64,000 nt of DNA, taken from positions 124,001-188,000 of the forward strand of contig NZ_QVID01000001.1 in assembly GCF_003413745.1 (NCBI RefSeq), given 5' to 3'. Position numbers and translations under genes: made by a program. The stretch's first letter is position 1, and each line of letters starts with the position of its first letter. Shown in pieces: positions 23,839-30,938 of this stretch. The DNA comes from Marixanthomonas ophiurae (GTDB taxonomy: Bacteria; Bacteroidota; Bacteroidia; Flavobacteriales; Flavobacteriaceae). Below the pieces are notes generated by a model. That model saw only the letters and a program-made list of their open reading frames with translations, made no database searches and was not told the origin of the DNA.

Positions 23839-25314
23839 ATGAGACAACTTCCTATTTTTATAGCCTTATTAATATTAACTCCCCTTTTATCACAAACCGA
23901 ACAAGAAAAAGTAAAGACAACCGTCTCAAAAAGTGATATTGAAGGACACATTTATTTTTTAGCAGACGATTTATTAAAAGGGCGAGAAACCGGAACTCCT
24001 GAAAATAAAATTGCGGCTTCCTACTTAGCCAATACCTTACGTGGCTATGGTGTAAAACCTAATCCCGCCACAAACAGTTACTACCAAACGATACCGATGC
24101 AAGAAGTAACTCCACCAAGACGCTTTACACTTTCTGTAGATGGTACTGAATACAAAAACAAGGTTGTTTTACAAACTTCAAAAATGGATTTTACAGGCAA
24201 AGCTGTTTATGTAGGCTATGGGCTTGAAGATGATTACAACGAAAAAAATGTAAAAGAAAAAATTGTATTAGTACAAGCTGGAGGTCCTAATGCAAAAGAT
24301 GCCCGTGCTGCTTTTGGGTTACGAGAAAAGAAAGCAGAACTCGCCAAAAAAACGGGTGCTATTGGTATTATTGAATTTATAAACGCTGCTCCGCAGATGT
24401 GGGGCTATATAGACCACAATTTTAATAGCAAACGATTGGAAATTGCAGAAACGGTAAATCAAGCCAGTAAAGAAGATTCTTTTGCCTATGTGTGGATACA
24501 AGATGAAAACGGAACCTATGCAGACGCGTTGAAAAGTAAAGGAGAAATGCCCATAAACATGATGATGGAAGGTGAAAACCGAGTAAAAGTCACCTCGCAA
24601 AATGTAGTAGGTTTAGTTGAAGGGACAGATCCCAAGCTTAAAAACGAATACATAATTTATTCTGCCCATTACGACCACGTTGGAGTTGGCCAACCTGATA
24701 AAACCGGGGATACTATTTACAATGGAGCCAGAGATAATGCTGTGGGGGTTACAACCGTATTGAGCATGGCCGAAAACATGGCAAAGTATCCTACCAAACG
24801 TTCTGCGCTATTTATTCTTTTTACAGGAGAAGAAAAAGGATTGTTAGGCAGCAAATATTATGTGGACAATCCAATTGTACCGCTTGACCAAATGGTCTAT
24901 TGTTTTAACAGTGACAATGGCGGATATAATGATACCTCCATTGCTACCATTGTAGGATTAACACGAACCACTGCAGAAAAAAATATTGAGGATGCCGCCT
25001 CTACTTTCGGTCTTAAAGCAAATGAAGATCCACAACCCGAAAACAATCTTTTTAATCGGAGCGACAATGTACATTTTGCCAAAAAAGGAATTCCTTCGCC
25101 TACTTTTACTTTAGGTTTTACAGATTTTGCGCAAGCTACCAAACACTACCACCGCCGAAGTGACGAAGCAGACACCCTAGATTATGATTATTTACTGAAA
25201 TTTTTCCGGGCGTATGTTTTATCAGGACGAAACATTGCTAACGATCCCACTACCCCTTTTTGGGTTTCTGGCGATCTTTATGAAGAAGCTGGGAAGAAAC
25301 TTTATAAAAAATAG
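23839..25314 (+). CDS. Secreted M28 family metallopeptidase
   Basis: 491 aa. Signal peptide (residues 1-19, ending LLSQ), then a PA-type insert (about 120-230) and an M28 peptidase domain. The zinc-binding set is YSAHYDHVG (His), NGARDNAVG (bridging Asp), TGEEKGLLGS (general-base Glu and ligand), NSDNGG (Asp) and a late His in ATKHYHRRSDEAD. This corresponds to an aminopeptidase-like exopeptidase acting in the periplasm or outside. It is monocistronic with a promoter and terminator of its own. Confidence 0.92.
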   Translation: MRQLPIFIALLILTPLLSQTEQEKVKTTVSKSDIEGHIYFLADDLLKGRETGTPENKIAASYLANTLRGYGVKPNPATNSYYQTIPMQEVTPPRRFTLSVDGTEYKNKVVLQTSKMDFTGKAVYVGYGLEDDYNEKNVKEKIVLVQAGGPNAKDARAAFGLREKKAELAKKTGAIGIIEFINAAPQMWGYIDHNFNSKRLEIAETVNQASKEDSFAYVWIQDENGTYADALKSKGEMPINMMMEGENRVKVTSQNVVGLVEGTDPKLKNEYIIYSAHYDHVGVGQPDKTGDTIYNGARDNAVGVTTVLSMAENMAKYPTKRSALFILFTGEEKGLLGSKYYVDNPIVPLDQMVYCFNSDNGGYNDTSIATIVGLTRTTAEKNIEDAASTFGLKANEDPQPENNLFNRSDNVHFAKKGIPSPTFTLGFTDFAQATKHYHRRSDEADTLDYDYLLKFFRAYVLSGRNIANDPTTPFWVSGDLYEEAGKKLYKK

Positions 25315-25330
25315 AACCCCTTTATATTAA

Positions 25331-25361
25331 AAAAGCCTTTCCAAAATATGGAAAGGCTTTT
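25331..25361. terminator. Bidirectional terminator
   Basis: AAAAGCCTTTCC (25331-25342), loop AAAATAT, GGAAAGGCTTTT (25350-25361). A perfect 12-bp stem with A and T runs at both ends, placed between the converging M28 and 509-aa lipoprotein genes. Confidence 0.9.
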
Positions 25362-25381
25362 CGTTTAGGGGCAAAAAAGGC

Positions 25382-26911
25382 TTAAAGCTTCACAAATGTC
25401 AGTAGGTCTGTACTACCATCACCACCGCTTATATCTTTTAAATCAACTTGAACGGTTGTAAATTGCTCTACATCCCAATCGTCGTTTAAATCATCAAACG
25501 GGTCATCTTCATTGTCAATTTCAAAATTCAACACCAAGTCAAGTCCAGAGCTGCTTGTTGTTACAGCCCAAGTTCCGTTAACAGTATCGCTATTACTTTC
25601 GGCAATGGCTGTTCCATCTGCATTAAAGGTAAAAGCGTAGCCATTATAATCATTGGTTTCATCATCGCCATCATCTATATAACTGCCTACGCTCCACTGA
25701 CCATCTTGTAAGATCGTTTCTAAATTATCTGTGTTACCACCTCCATTACAATCTTCGTAGGGGTTTCTTCCAAAGTTCAGGTAGTCAGTACCGCCATTGC
25801 CACCACTTATATCAATAAGTTTTATAATGTTGGCATCAAATTCCTGTACGTCCCAATCGTCGTTTAAATCGTCAAATGGATCATCCTCACCAGTAATTTC
25901 AAAATTTAACACTAGATCTAGACCACTACTACTGTTAGTTACAGCCCAAGTTCCGTTTACGGTATTATTATCACTTACAGCAACCACTGTTTCGTCACTA
26001 TTAAATGTGAATTGATATGCTACATAATCACAGGTTTCATCATTTCCATCGTCGTCTAAAAGATTAACGTACCAATTATCAGTTGTCAGGCTATCGACAA
26101 ATGTTCCCGTATCGCCATTACCTCCGCCTCCACCTCCGGATGGGTTGCGTTCAAAGGTTAAAAAGTCAACACTACCGTCGCCACCGCTTATGTGTTTCAG
26201 TTTTATAATTTCTGAAGTGGCTTCAATAATATCCCAATCTTCGTCCAATTCATCAAAAGGGTCGTTATTTCCGAAGAAAAGTTCAAGATCTTGCGTACTA
26301 CTTGAAGTTAGATTCCAAGTCCCTTCCACAGTGTTTGAACCATTAGTTGCTTGGGCAGTATTATCTGTGGCGAATGTAAATTCGTACCCCGCAAAATCGG
26401 AGGTTTCATCTTCATCATCAAAGAAATAGGTTACAAACCAAGAATCGGACGTGAGAATGGTTTCAAAATCACTGGGTACCTCGTCACCACCACTGGATGA
26501 GCAATCGGTTATCAAGGCAAGCAATTCGGCGTTGTTAGCTACGTCAACCACAGTACCATCTTTCAGCACTACTGAAATTGGGTAATCCATTGCAATATAA
26601 GTTCCTGATTCTAAAGAGAGCAAAAAGCTCAATAATTCTGAATCACTAGTGACCGTTTGAGTTCCTATTTGTTCATTATTTGAATTGTAAATAAAGAAAT
26701 TTAACGGGTACACAAAATCGATGCAATCTATAGATTCATTATCAGAATCGTCTGAAGTTCGTTGTATTAGGCTGGCCAGTTCCGAGCCTTGTTCTATAGC
26801 TTCAGAATTTGTTGGATCTGAAGGCGCAGTATCATCTTCTGAACAAGAGCTTACCACAAAAGCAAAAGCCAAGAATGTCATTAATACTATTTTTTTGGTT
26901 ACGTTTTTCAT
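25382..26911 (-). CDS. Surface-type lipoprotein with three lipocalin-like repeats
   Basis: 509 aa. Lipobox VVSSC puts the Cys at about residue 23; the following SEDD is acidic, as in surface-export signals of flavobacterial lipoproteins. Residues about 62-140 form one Cys-flanked module (CIDFVYPLNFFIYN...LLALITDC). Three ~110-aa repeats follow, each of the form W-V-x-x-DDxDDET-DFNGY-FTF...GTW...LNF...DPFDDLNDDWDV...SGGDGS-D-LTF. The repeats resemble lipocalin-like domains, and their Asp-rich loops could bind calcium; both are inference. A Gly-rich linker (PSGGGGGGNGD) separates repeats 1 and 2. It is preceded by the GTAGGGTA-N13-TTGTT element shared with fecR and the 601-aa gene. Confidence 0.75.
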   Translation of the reverse strand: MKNVTKKIVLMTFLAFAFVVSSCSEDDTAPSDPTNSEAIEQGSELASLIQRTSDDSDNESIDCIDFVYPLNFFIYNSNNEQIGTQTVTSDSELLSFLLSLESGTYIAMDYPISVVLKDGTVVDVANNAELLALITDCSSSGGDEVPSDFETILTSDSWFVTYFFDDEDETSDFAGYEFTFATDNTAQATNGSNTVEGTWNLTSSSTQDLELFFGNNDPFDELDEDWDIIEATSEIIKLKHISGGDGSVDFLTFERNPSGGGGGGNGDTGTFVDSLTTDNWYVNLLDDDGNDETCDYVAYQFTFNSDETVVAVSDNNTVNGTWAVTNSSSGLDLVLNFEITGEDDPFDDLNDDWDVQEFDANIIKLIDISGGNGGTDYLNFGRNPYEDCNGGGNTDNLETILQDGQWSVGSYIDDGDDETNDYNGYAFTFNADGTAIAESNSDTVNGTWAVTTSSSGLDLVLNFEIDNEDDPFDDLNDDWDVEQFTTVQVDLKDISGGDGSTDLLTFVKL

Positions 26912-26942
26912 AATGTTTTTTTTAAAGGTTATGTATTAATAA

Positions 26943-26969
26943 AACAATTAACTTGTTGTTTACCCTACC
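26943..26969 (-). promoter_or_regulatory. Bipartite element GTAGGGTA-N13-TTGTT before the 509-aa lipoprotein gene
   Basis: Minus strand: GGTAGGGTA, 13 bp, TTGTT, ending 31 bp before the ATG at 26911. The same two boxes with exactly 13 bp between them occur at 29396-29422 (minus) and 29983-30008 (plus). Geometry fits a -35/-10 pair for an ECF sigma factor, and one is encoded 2.5 kb away. Confidence 0.65.
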
Positions 26970-27008
26970 TTATTTTTCAGAAAAAAAGAAATAAAAAAAC
27001 TAGTATAC

Positions 27009-27040
27009 AAAAAAACCACCCTCGAAGGAGAGCGGCTTTT
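27009..27040 (-). terminator. Terminator of the lipoprotein pair
   Basis: On the minus strand AAAAGCCGCTCTC, loop CTTC, GAGGGTGG, then TTTTTTT; the stem includes G-T pairs. It lies 30 bp after the stop of the 165-aa gene and separates it from the 509-aa lipoprotein gene. Confidence 0.75.
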
Positions 27041-27070
27041 ATAAAACAAAAATCAGAAAAATTATACAGG

Positions 27071-27568
27071 TTAAATCTTTTCAAAAACTAAGTTATCGGT
27101 ACCACCGTTACCACCACTTATGTCAATCAATTCAATTTTTAAATTGGTTGCAGAAACAAGGTCCCAATCATCATTTAAATCTTCAAAATCGTTTGTTTCT
27201 GGAACATTAAAAAAGAGATTAAAGTCTACATCATCAGAGCTGCCGTCATCATCGTCTGATGAGTTACTGCTATCGTTTACAGACCACGTTCCTGAAACTG
27301 ACAGCTCACCTCTATTTGTTATAACTGTTCCATTGCTATTGAAAGTAAAGACGAAACCGTTAAAGTCTGACGTTTCATCATCGCCAGAATCGATAAACTG
27401 TGTTATTCTCCACGTCCCCGTTTGTGCAATTTCTGTAGTTTGATTTGCATTAATGTTATTTTGGTTATCATCGTTATTATTATCGTCGTCACCTGAACAG
27501 CTTGTCACTACAGCTACGTACATAATAATTATAAGGATACTTGTTATTTTCGTTTTCATAGTTTTCAT
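27071..27568 (-). CDS. Short lipoprotein with one lipocalin-like repeat
   Basis: 165 aa. Lipobox VVTSC (Cys at about residue 24), then SGDDDNNNDDNQNN, a strongly acidic surface-export-like tether. The remainder is a single copy of the ~110-aa repeat of its neighbours: GTWRITQFIDSGDDETSDF, FTFNSNGT, GTWSV, DFEDLNDDWDL, DISGGNGGTDNLVFEK. It carries an extra SSDDDDGSSDD loop. It begins 26 bp after the 601-aa gene, so the two form an operon. A second ATG at 27559 is possible. Confidence 0.72.
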   Translation of the reverse strand: MKTMKTKITSILIIIMYVAVVTSCSGDDDNNNDDNQNNINANQTTEIAQTGTWRITQFIDSGDDETSDFNGFVFTFNSNGTVITNRGELSVSGTWSVNDSSNSSDDDDGSSDDVDFNLFFNVPETNDFEDLNDDWDLVSATNLKIELIDISGGNGGTDNLVFEKI

Positions 27569-27594
27569 ATTTTCTAAGTGTTATTTTATTATTA

Positions 27595-29370
27595 TTAATT
27601 CTTTTTAAAGGTTAAGGTATCTTCAATATTTCCATCACTGTCACGTATAATAAAGGTTGCTGAAGTTTCAGAAAATTGAAGCACTCTATAATCGTCGTCA
27701 TCTGCATCATTAATAGGGCTGTCCATATCGAACTCATAATTCAACTCCTCGCCAACAACCGAAACAATCCATATTCCATCTACATTCTCAGAACCATTGG
27801 TTGCGGTTACGGTTTGGTTTGAAAAGAACGTAAAGTCGTAGCCATTAAACACATTGGTTTCGTTATCACCATCGTCTAAGTAGGTATCTACATACCACGT
27901 TCCGGTTTGTAATATATCCCTCAATTCTTGGGGGTCAGGATCATTTCCTCCTCCCCCGCCATTTGGTTCACGTTCAAAAGTCAATAGGTCCGTACTGTTA
28001 CCGCCGCCGCTCTCATCGCTTAATCTAATTATTATTTGAGAGGATTCCAGCACATCCCAATCGTCATTTAAATCTTCAAAAGGATCATCGCTTCCCGTAT
28101 TATCGAAGTTGAGCACCAAGTCCAAACCTGTCTCTTCATCTTCAATGGACCAAAACCCATTTATTGTTTCAGAAGTACTTACAGCCGTTGCCGAACCATC
28201 AATAAAAAAGCTGAACTCATACCCATTATAATCGGTTGTATCATCATTTCCATCATCTTGAAACAAGGTTACAAACCAGTTTCCTGTAGTGAGGTTTTCA
28301 ATTAAAATATTTACATCTTCGTTATTTCCACCCGTGTTAGGCGTTCGTTCATAGGTAAGATAATCTACACTACCATCACCGCCACTTATATGTTTTAAGC
28401 GTATGATTTCTGAAGTGGCTTCGATAATCTCCCAATCTTCATCCAATTCATCAAAAGGATCATTAGTTCCGAAGAATAGTTCTAAATCTGGGGTACTACT
28501 CGTAGTCAGATTCCAAGTTCCGGGCACGGTATTGGTTCCATTGGTCGCTAGTGCGGTATTGTCGGTTGCAAAAGTAAACTCGTATCCATTAAAATCGCTA
28601 GTTTCATCAAAATCATCAAAAAAGTAGGTTACATACCAACTTCCAGTGGTTAGGTTTTCTTCAAATTCACTAAGCTCACCTTCGCCATTATCATCATCAC
28701 AATTGGCATTGGCCAATAAATCTTCTAATTCTTGGTTGCTATTCACCTCAACAGTAGTTCCATCTTCCAAAATAACTGAAATTGGAAAATCGATACTGAT
28801 AATATCATCGCTATCTAAATTAAATAGTAGTAAATACAGTTCAATATCACTATTAATTGTAACCGTTCCAGTCTGTTCGTCATTAGAGTTGTAGGTGAAA
28901 ATGGTAATTGGATATGCAAAATCAATACAACCAATTTCAGACTCTCCTTGACAGGCTGCAATAAGCGCATTTAATTCCGCTTGGTCGTTAATTTCAACTT
29001 CTGAAAAATCCTGAAGAATAAGGGTTATGGGGAATACAATTTCAAGCGTATCGGTATCATTGGGGAACTGATCAAAAATATCTTGAATTAGTGAAATATC
29101 GGCTTCGCTTTCTAATATCACTTTCTGTCCGTTGGCAATTACAGTTGCTGGATATTTAACCTGCGTGCAACTGTTACCATCAATTATATCGTCATTGCTT
29201 CCGGGATTTTGGGAAGTACGTATCAATAAGTTGGCTAACGTTGAGTTTGAGGTAATGGTTTCATCTTGGTCTGTTTCGTCTATAAACTCAGTCTCCTCTT
29301 TTTGGCATGAGCTAAACAATAATCCAAAACACAGGATTAAAAAGGTATATATCGTAATGTTTCTTTTCAT
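27595..29370 (-). CDS. Large surface-type lipoprotein with three lipocalin-like repeats
   Basis: 591 aa from the ATG at 29370; the open frame reaches 29400 but the signal sequence MKRNITIYTFLILCFGLLFSSC starts at 29370. The Cys (residue 22) is followed by QKEE, close to the QKDD-type surface-export signal known from Capnocytophaga lipoproteins. Two copies of the Cys-flanked N-terminal module (about residues 60-140 and 145-225) and three ~110-aa repeats follow, joined by NTGG- and GGGGN-type linkers. Repeat 1 is almost the same as repeat 1 of the 509-aa protein. The third repeat has diverged (PINDADDDDYRVLQ). It is preceded by the shared bipartite element and is divergent from the sigma-factor gene. 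Confidence 0.75.
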   Translation of the reverse strand: MKRNITIYTFLILCFGLLFSSCQKEETEFIDETDQDETITSNSTLANLLIRTSQNPGSNDDIIDGNSCTQVKYPATVIANGQKVILESEADISLIQDIFDQFPNDTDTLEIVFPITLILQDFSEVEINDQAELNALIAACQGESEIGCIDFAYPITIFTYNSNDEQTGTVTINSDIELYLLLFNLDSDDIISIDFPISVILEDGTTVEVNSNQELEDLLANANCDDDNGEGELSEFEENLTTGSWYVTYFFDDFDETSDFNGYEFTFATDNTALATNGTNTVPGTWNLTTSSTPDLELFFGTNDPFDELDEDWEIIEATSEIIRLKHISGGDGSVDYLTYERTPNTGGNNEDVNILIENLTTGNWFVTLFQDDGNDDTTDYNGYEFSFFIDGSATAVSTSETINGFWSIEDEETGLDLVLNFDNTGSDDPFEDLNDDWDVLESSQIIIRLSDESGGGNSTDLLTFEREPNGGGGGNDPDPQELRDILQTGTWYVDTYLDDGDNETNVFNGYDFTFFSNQTVTATNGSENVDGIWIVSVVGEELNYEFDMDSPINDADDDDYRVLQFSETSATFIIRDSDGNIEDTLTFKKN

Positions 29371-29395
29371 GTTTTTGTAGGGTCTGTGTAAGTGA

Positions 29396-29422
29396 AACAA
29401 GTTACTTCAAAAATACCCTACC
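29396..29422 (-). promoter_or_regulatory. Bipartite element GTAGGGTA-N13-TTGTT before the large lipoprotein gene
   Basis: Minus strand: GGTAGGGTA (29422-29414), 13 bp, TTGTT (29400-29396), ending 25 bp before the ATG at 29370. It supports 29370 rather than 29400 as the start, since 29400 would lie inside the element. Confidence 0.65.
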
Positions 29423-29446
29423 TAAGTTACAAAACTTTTTTTTGAA

Positions 29447-29454
29447 TATATTTG
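29447..29454 (+). promoter_or_regulatory. -7 promoter box for the ECF sigma gene
   Basis: TATATTTG, a perfect TAnnTTTG, 17 bp before the ATG at 29472. The sigma gene therefore appears to use the primary sigma factor rather than the GTAGGGTA element. Confidence 0.5.
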
Positions 29455-29471
29455 AAGTCACACCCTACCCT

Positions 29472-29981
29472 ATGGATAAAAACTCAACCATTTGTAATGA
29501 AAACACTTTTAATAGAGTGTATAAAGAACATGGAAAGACCATTTGGCGGTTTATCTATTTTAAATGTGGTAACGAAGCACAAGCAGAGGATTTGGTACAA
29601 GACGCTTTTATAAAATTGTGGCAAAACTGTGCTAAAGTGCCAGTAGAAAAGGCAAAATCGTTTTTATACACCATTACCAACAATGCTTTTTTAAATGAAG
29701 TAGCCCATAAAAAAGTGGTATTAAAGCACGCCAAGCATCAACCAGATAGAGTGGAAAACCAATCGCCTCAATTTTTATTGGAAGAAAAGCAATACCATGA
29801 GAAATTGCAAAGTGCCATCGCCAATTTAACCGAAGCCCAGCGCACCGCTTTTTTATTAAACCGGATTGAAGGGAAAAAATACAGGGAGATTGCTGAAATC
29901 TTGAATATTTCAGTAAAAGCAGTCGAAAAAAGAATGAGTTTAGCTTTAAAATCACTTCGTGACGAAATAGGTGAACTTTAA
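29472..29981 (+). CDS. ECF RNA polymerase sigma factor, FecI-like
   Basis: 169 aa from the ATG at 29472. Region 2 is NRVYKEHGKTIWRFIYFKCGNEAQAEDLVQDAFIKLWQNC, the usual Bacteroidota FecI-type start; region 4 is LTEAQRTAFLLNRIEGKKYREIAEILNISVKAVEKRMSLALKSLR, a helix-turn-helix that reads the -35 box. It is the cytoplasmic half of a cell-surface signalling unit with the FecR and TonB receptor genes that follow. The product should recognise the GTAGGGTA-N13-TTGTT elements at 26943, 29396 and 29983 (inference). An upstream TTG at 29442 overlaps the promoter and is unlikely. Confidence 0.93.
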   Translation: MDKNSTICNENTFNRVYKEHGKTIWRFIYFKCGNEAQAEDLVQDAFIKLWQNCAKVPVEKAKSFLYTITNNAFLNEVAHKKVVLKHAKHQPDRVENQSPQFLLEEKQYHEKLQSAIANLTEAQRTAFLLNRIEGKKYREIAEILNISVKAVEKRMSLALKSLRDEIGEL

Positions 29982-29982
29982 A

Positions 29983-30008
29983 GTAGGGTAAAAACAAGTT
30001 AAGTTGTT
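29983..30008 (+). promoter_or_regulatory. Bipartite element GTAGGGTA-N13-TTGTT before fecR
   Basis: GTAGGGTA (29983-29990), 13 bp, TTGTT (30004-30008), starting just after the sigma gene stop and ending 21 bp before the ATG at 30030. It would give fecR and the TonB receptor a sigma-dependent promoter separate from that of the sigma gene. Confidence 0.65.
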
Positions 30009-30029
30009 ATACTTATGAAATGCACAATT

Positions 30030-30938
30030 ATGGAAAAAGACTACATATTGCATAATTATTTGAACGGCACGGCTACTCAAGAAGAAATTGAGCAACTGAA
30101 GGCCGATCCTGAATATGCATCTTATATAAAAATTGCCAAAACCACCCAAGGTTTCGACACACCAGACTTTGATGAAAAAGCAACGTTTAAAGCTATTTCT
30201 GAAAAATTAGAACAACAACCTAAGGTTAAAAAATTAAATCCTTGGGCTACGGTTTTAAAAATTGCTGCCGTATTTGCCGTGATTGTCACCGGATATTTAT
30301 ACGTCGATTCATTAGGAACTACTGTTTCCACTTCGGTAGCTGAAAAACAAAACTTTAATTTACCAGACGGCTCTGAAGTTGCATTAAACGCTAATTCTAC
30401 GATTGAATACAATAAAAACAAGTGGGACAACGACCGAAAGTTGGAGTTGGACGGCGAAGCTTATTTTAAAGTGACCAAAGGAAATACTTTTACCGTACAG
30501 ACTAGAGCTGGAGCGGTTAGCGTTTTAGGTACACAGTTTAATGTATTTGCACGTGATAAAAAATTACAGGTACATTGTTACGAAGGCTTGGTAAGCGTGG
30601 CTTTTAACGACACACTCATCAAACTACCTGCCGGAAAAAATTTACAAATAAAAAATGGTATCTTAGTAACAAAGGTTCAAAGTATTGCTAAAGCACCTTC
30701 TTGGATAGACAATGAAAGTAGCTTTGAAAATGCAACGTTGGAAACCGTCTTACAGGAATTAAAAAGACAGTACCCGATTGTGGTGAATCTACCTGACAAC
30801 GTAAAAAACAAACGATTTTCAGGAAGTTTTACTCACAACGACATTGACCTTGCTTTGCAGTTAATTTGCGCCCCCTTAAACCTAACCTATACGATAGAAG
30901 AAGACCAGGTAACCATATATGCAGCCAAAAACAAGTAA
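30030..30938 (+). CDS. FecR-family anti-sigma factor
   Basis: 302 aa from the ATG at 30030; the ATG at 30015 is only 6 bp from the promoter-like element and is less likely. The N-terminus (MEKDYILHNYLNGTATQEEIEQL) is the cytoplasmic sigma-binding part. One membrane helix follows (about residues 73-90, VLKIAAVFAVIVTGYLYV), then the periplasmic FecR domain (LPDGSEVALNANSTIEYN, LDGEAYFKVTKGNTFTVQTRAGAVSVLGTQFNV) and a DUF4974/STN-like C-terminal region that meets the receptor. It holds the sigma factor inactive until the receptor signals. The stop overlaps the receptor start by 20 bp. Confidence 0.93.
   Translation: MEKDYILHNYLNGTATQEEIEQLKADPEYASYIKIAKTTQGFDTPDFDEKATFKAISEKLEQQPKVKKLNPWATVLKIAAVFAVIVTGYLYVDSLGTTVSTSVAEKQNFNLPDGSEVALNANSTIEYNKNKWDNDRKLELDGEAYFKVTKGNTFTVQTRAGAVSVLGTQFNVFARDKKLQVHCYEGLVSVAFNDTLIKLPAGKNLQIKNGILVTKVQSIAKAPSWIDNESSFENATLETVLQELKRQYPIVVNLPDNVKNKRFSGSFTHNDIDLALQLICAPLNLTYTIEEDQVTIYAAKNK

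Noticed and set aside
25382-29370. Possible CRISPR-like or tandem DNA repeat because of regular similarity
   Set aside because: The repeats are ~330 bp, in frame, protein-coding and diverged; there are no short identical repeats with unique spacers.
29377-29472. Extra GTAGGGT copies near the sigma gene (29378 plus strand; 29462-29472 minus strand)
   Set aside because: Neither has TTGTT after 13 bp, so they were not counted as members of the bipartite element, although they may add binding sites.
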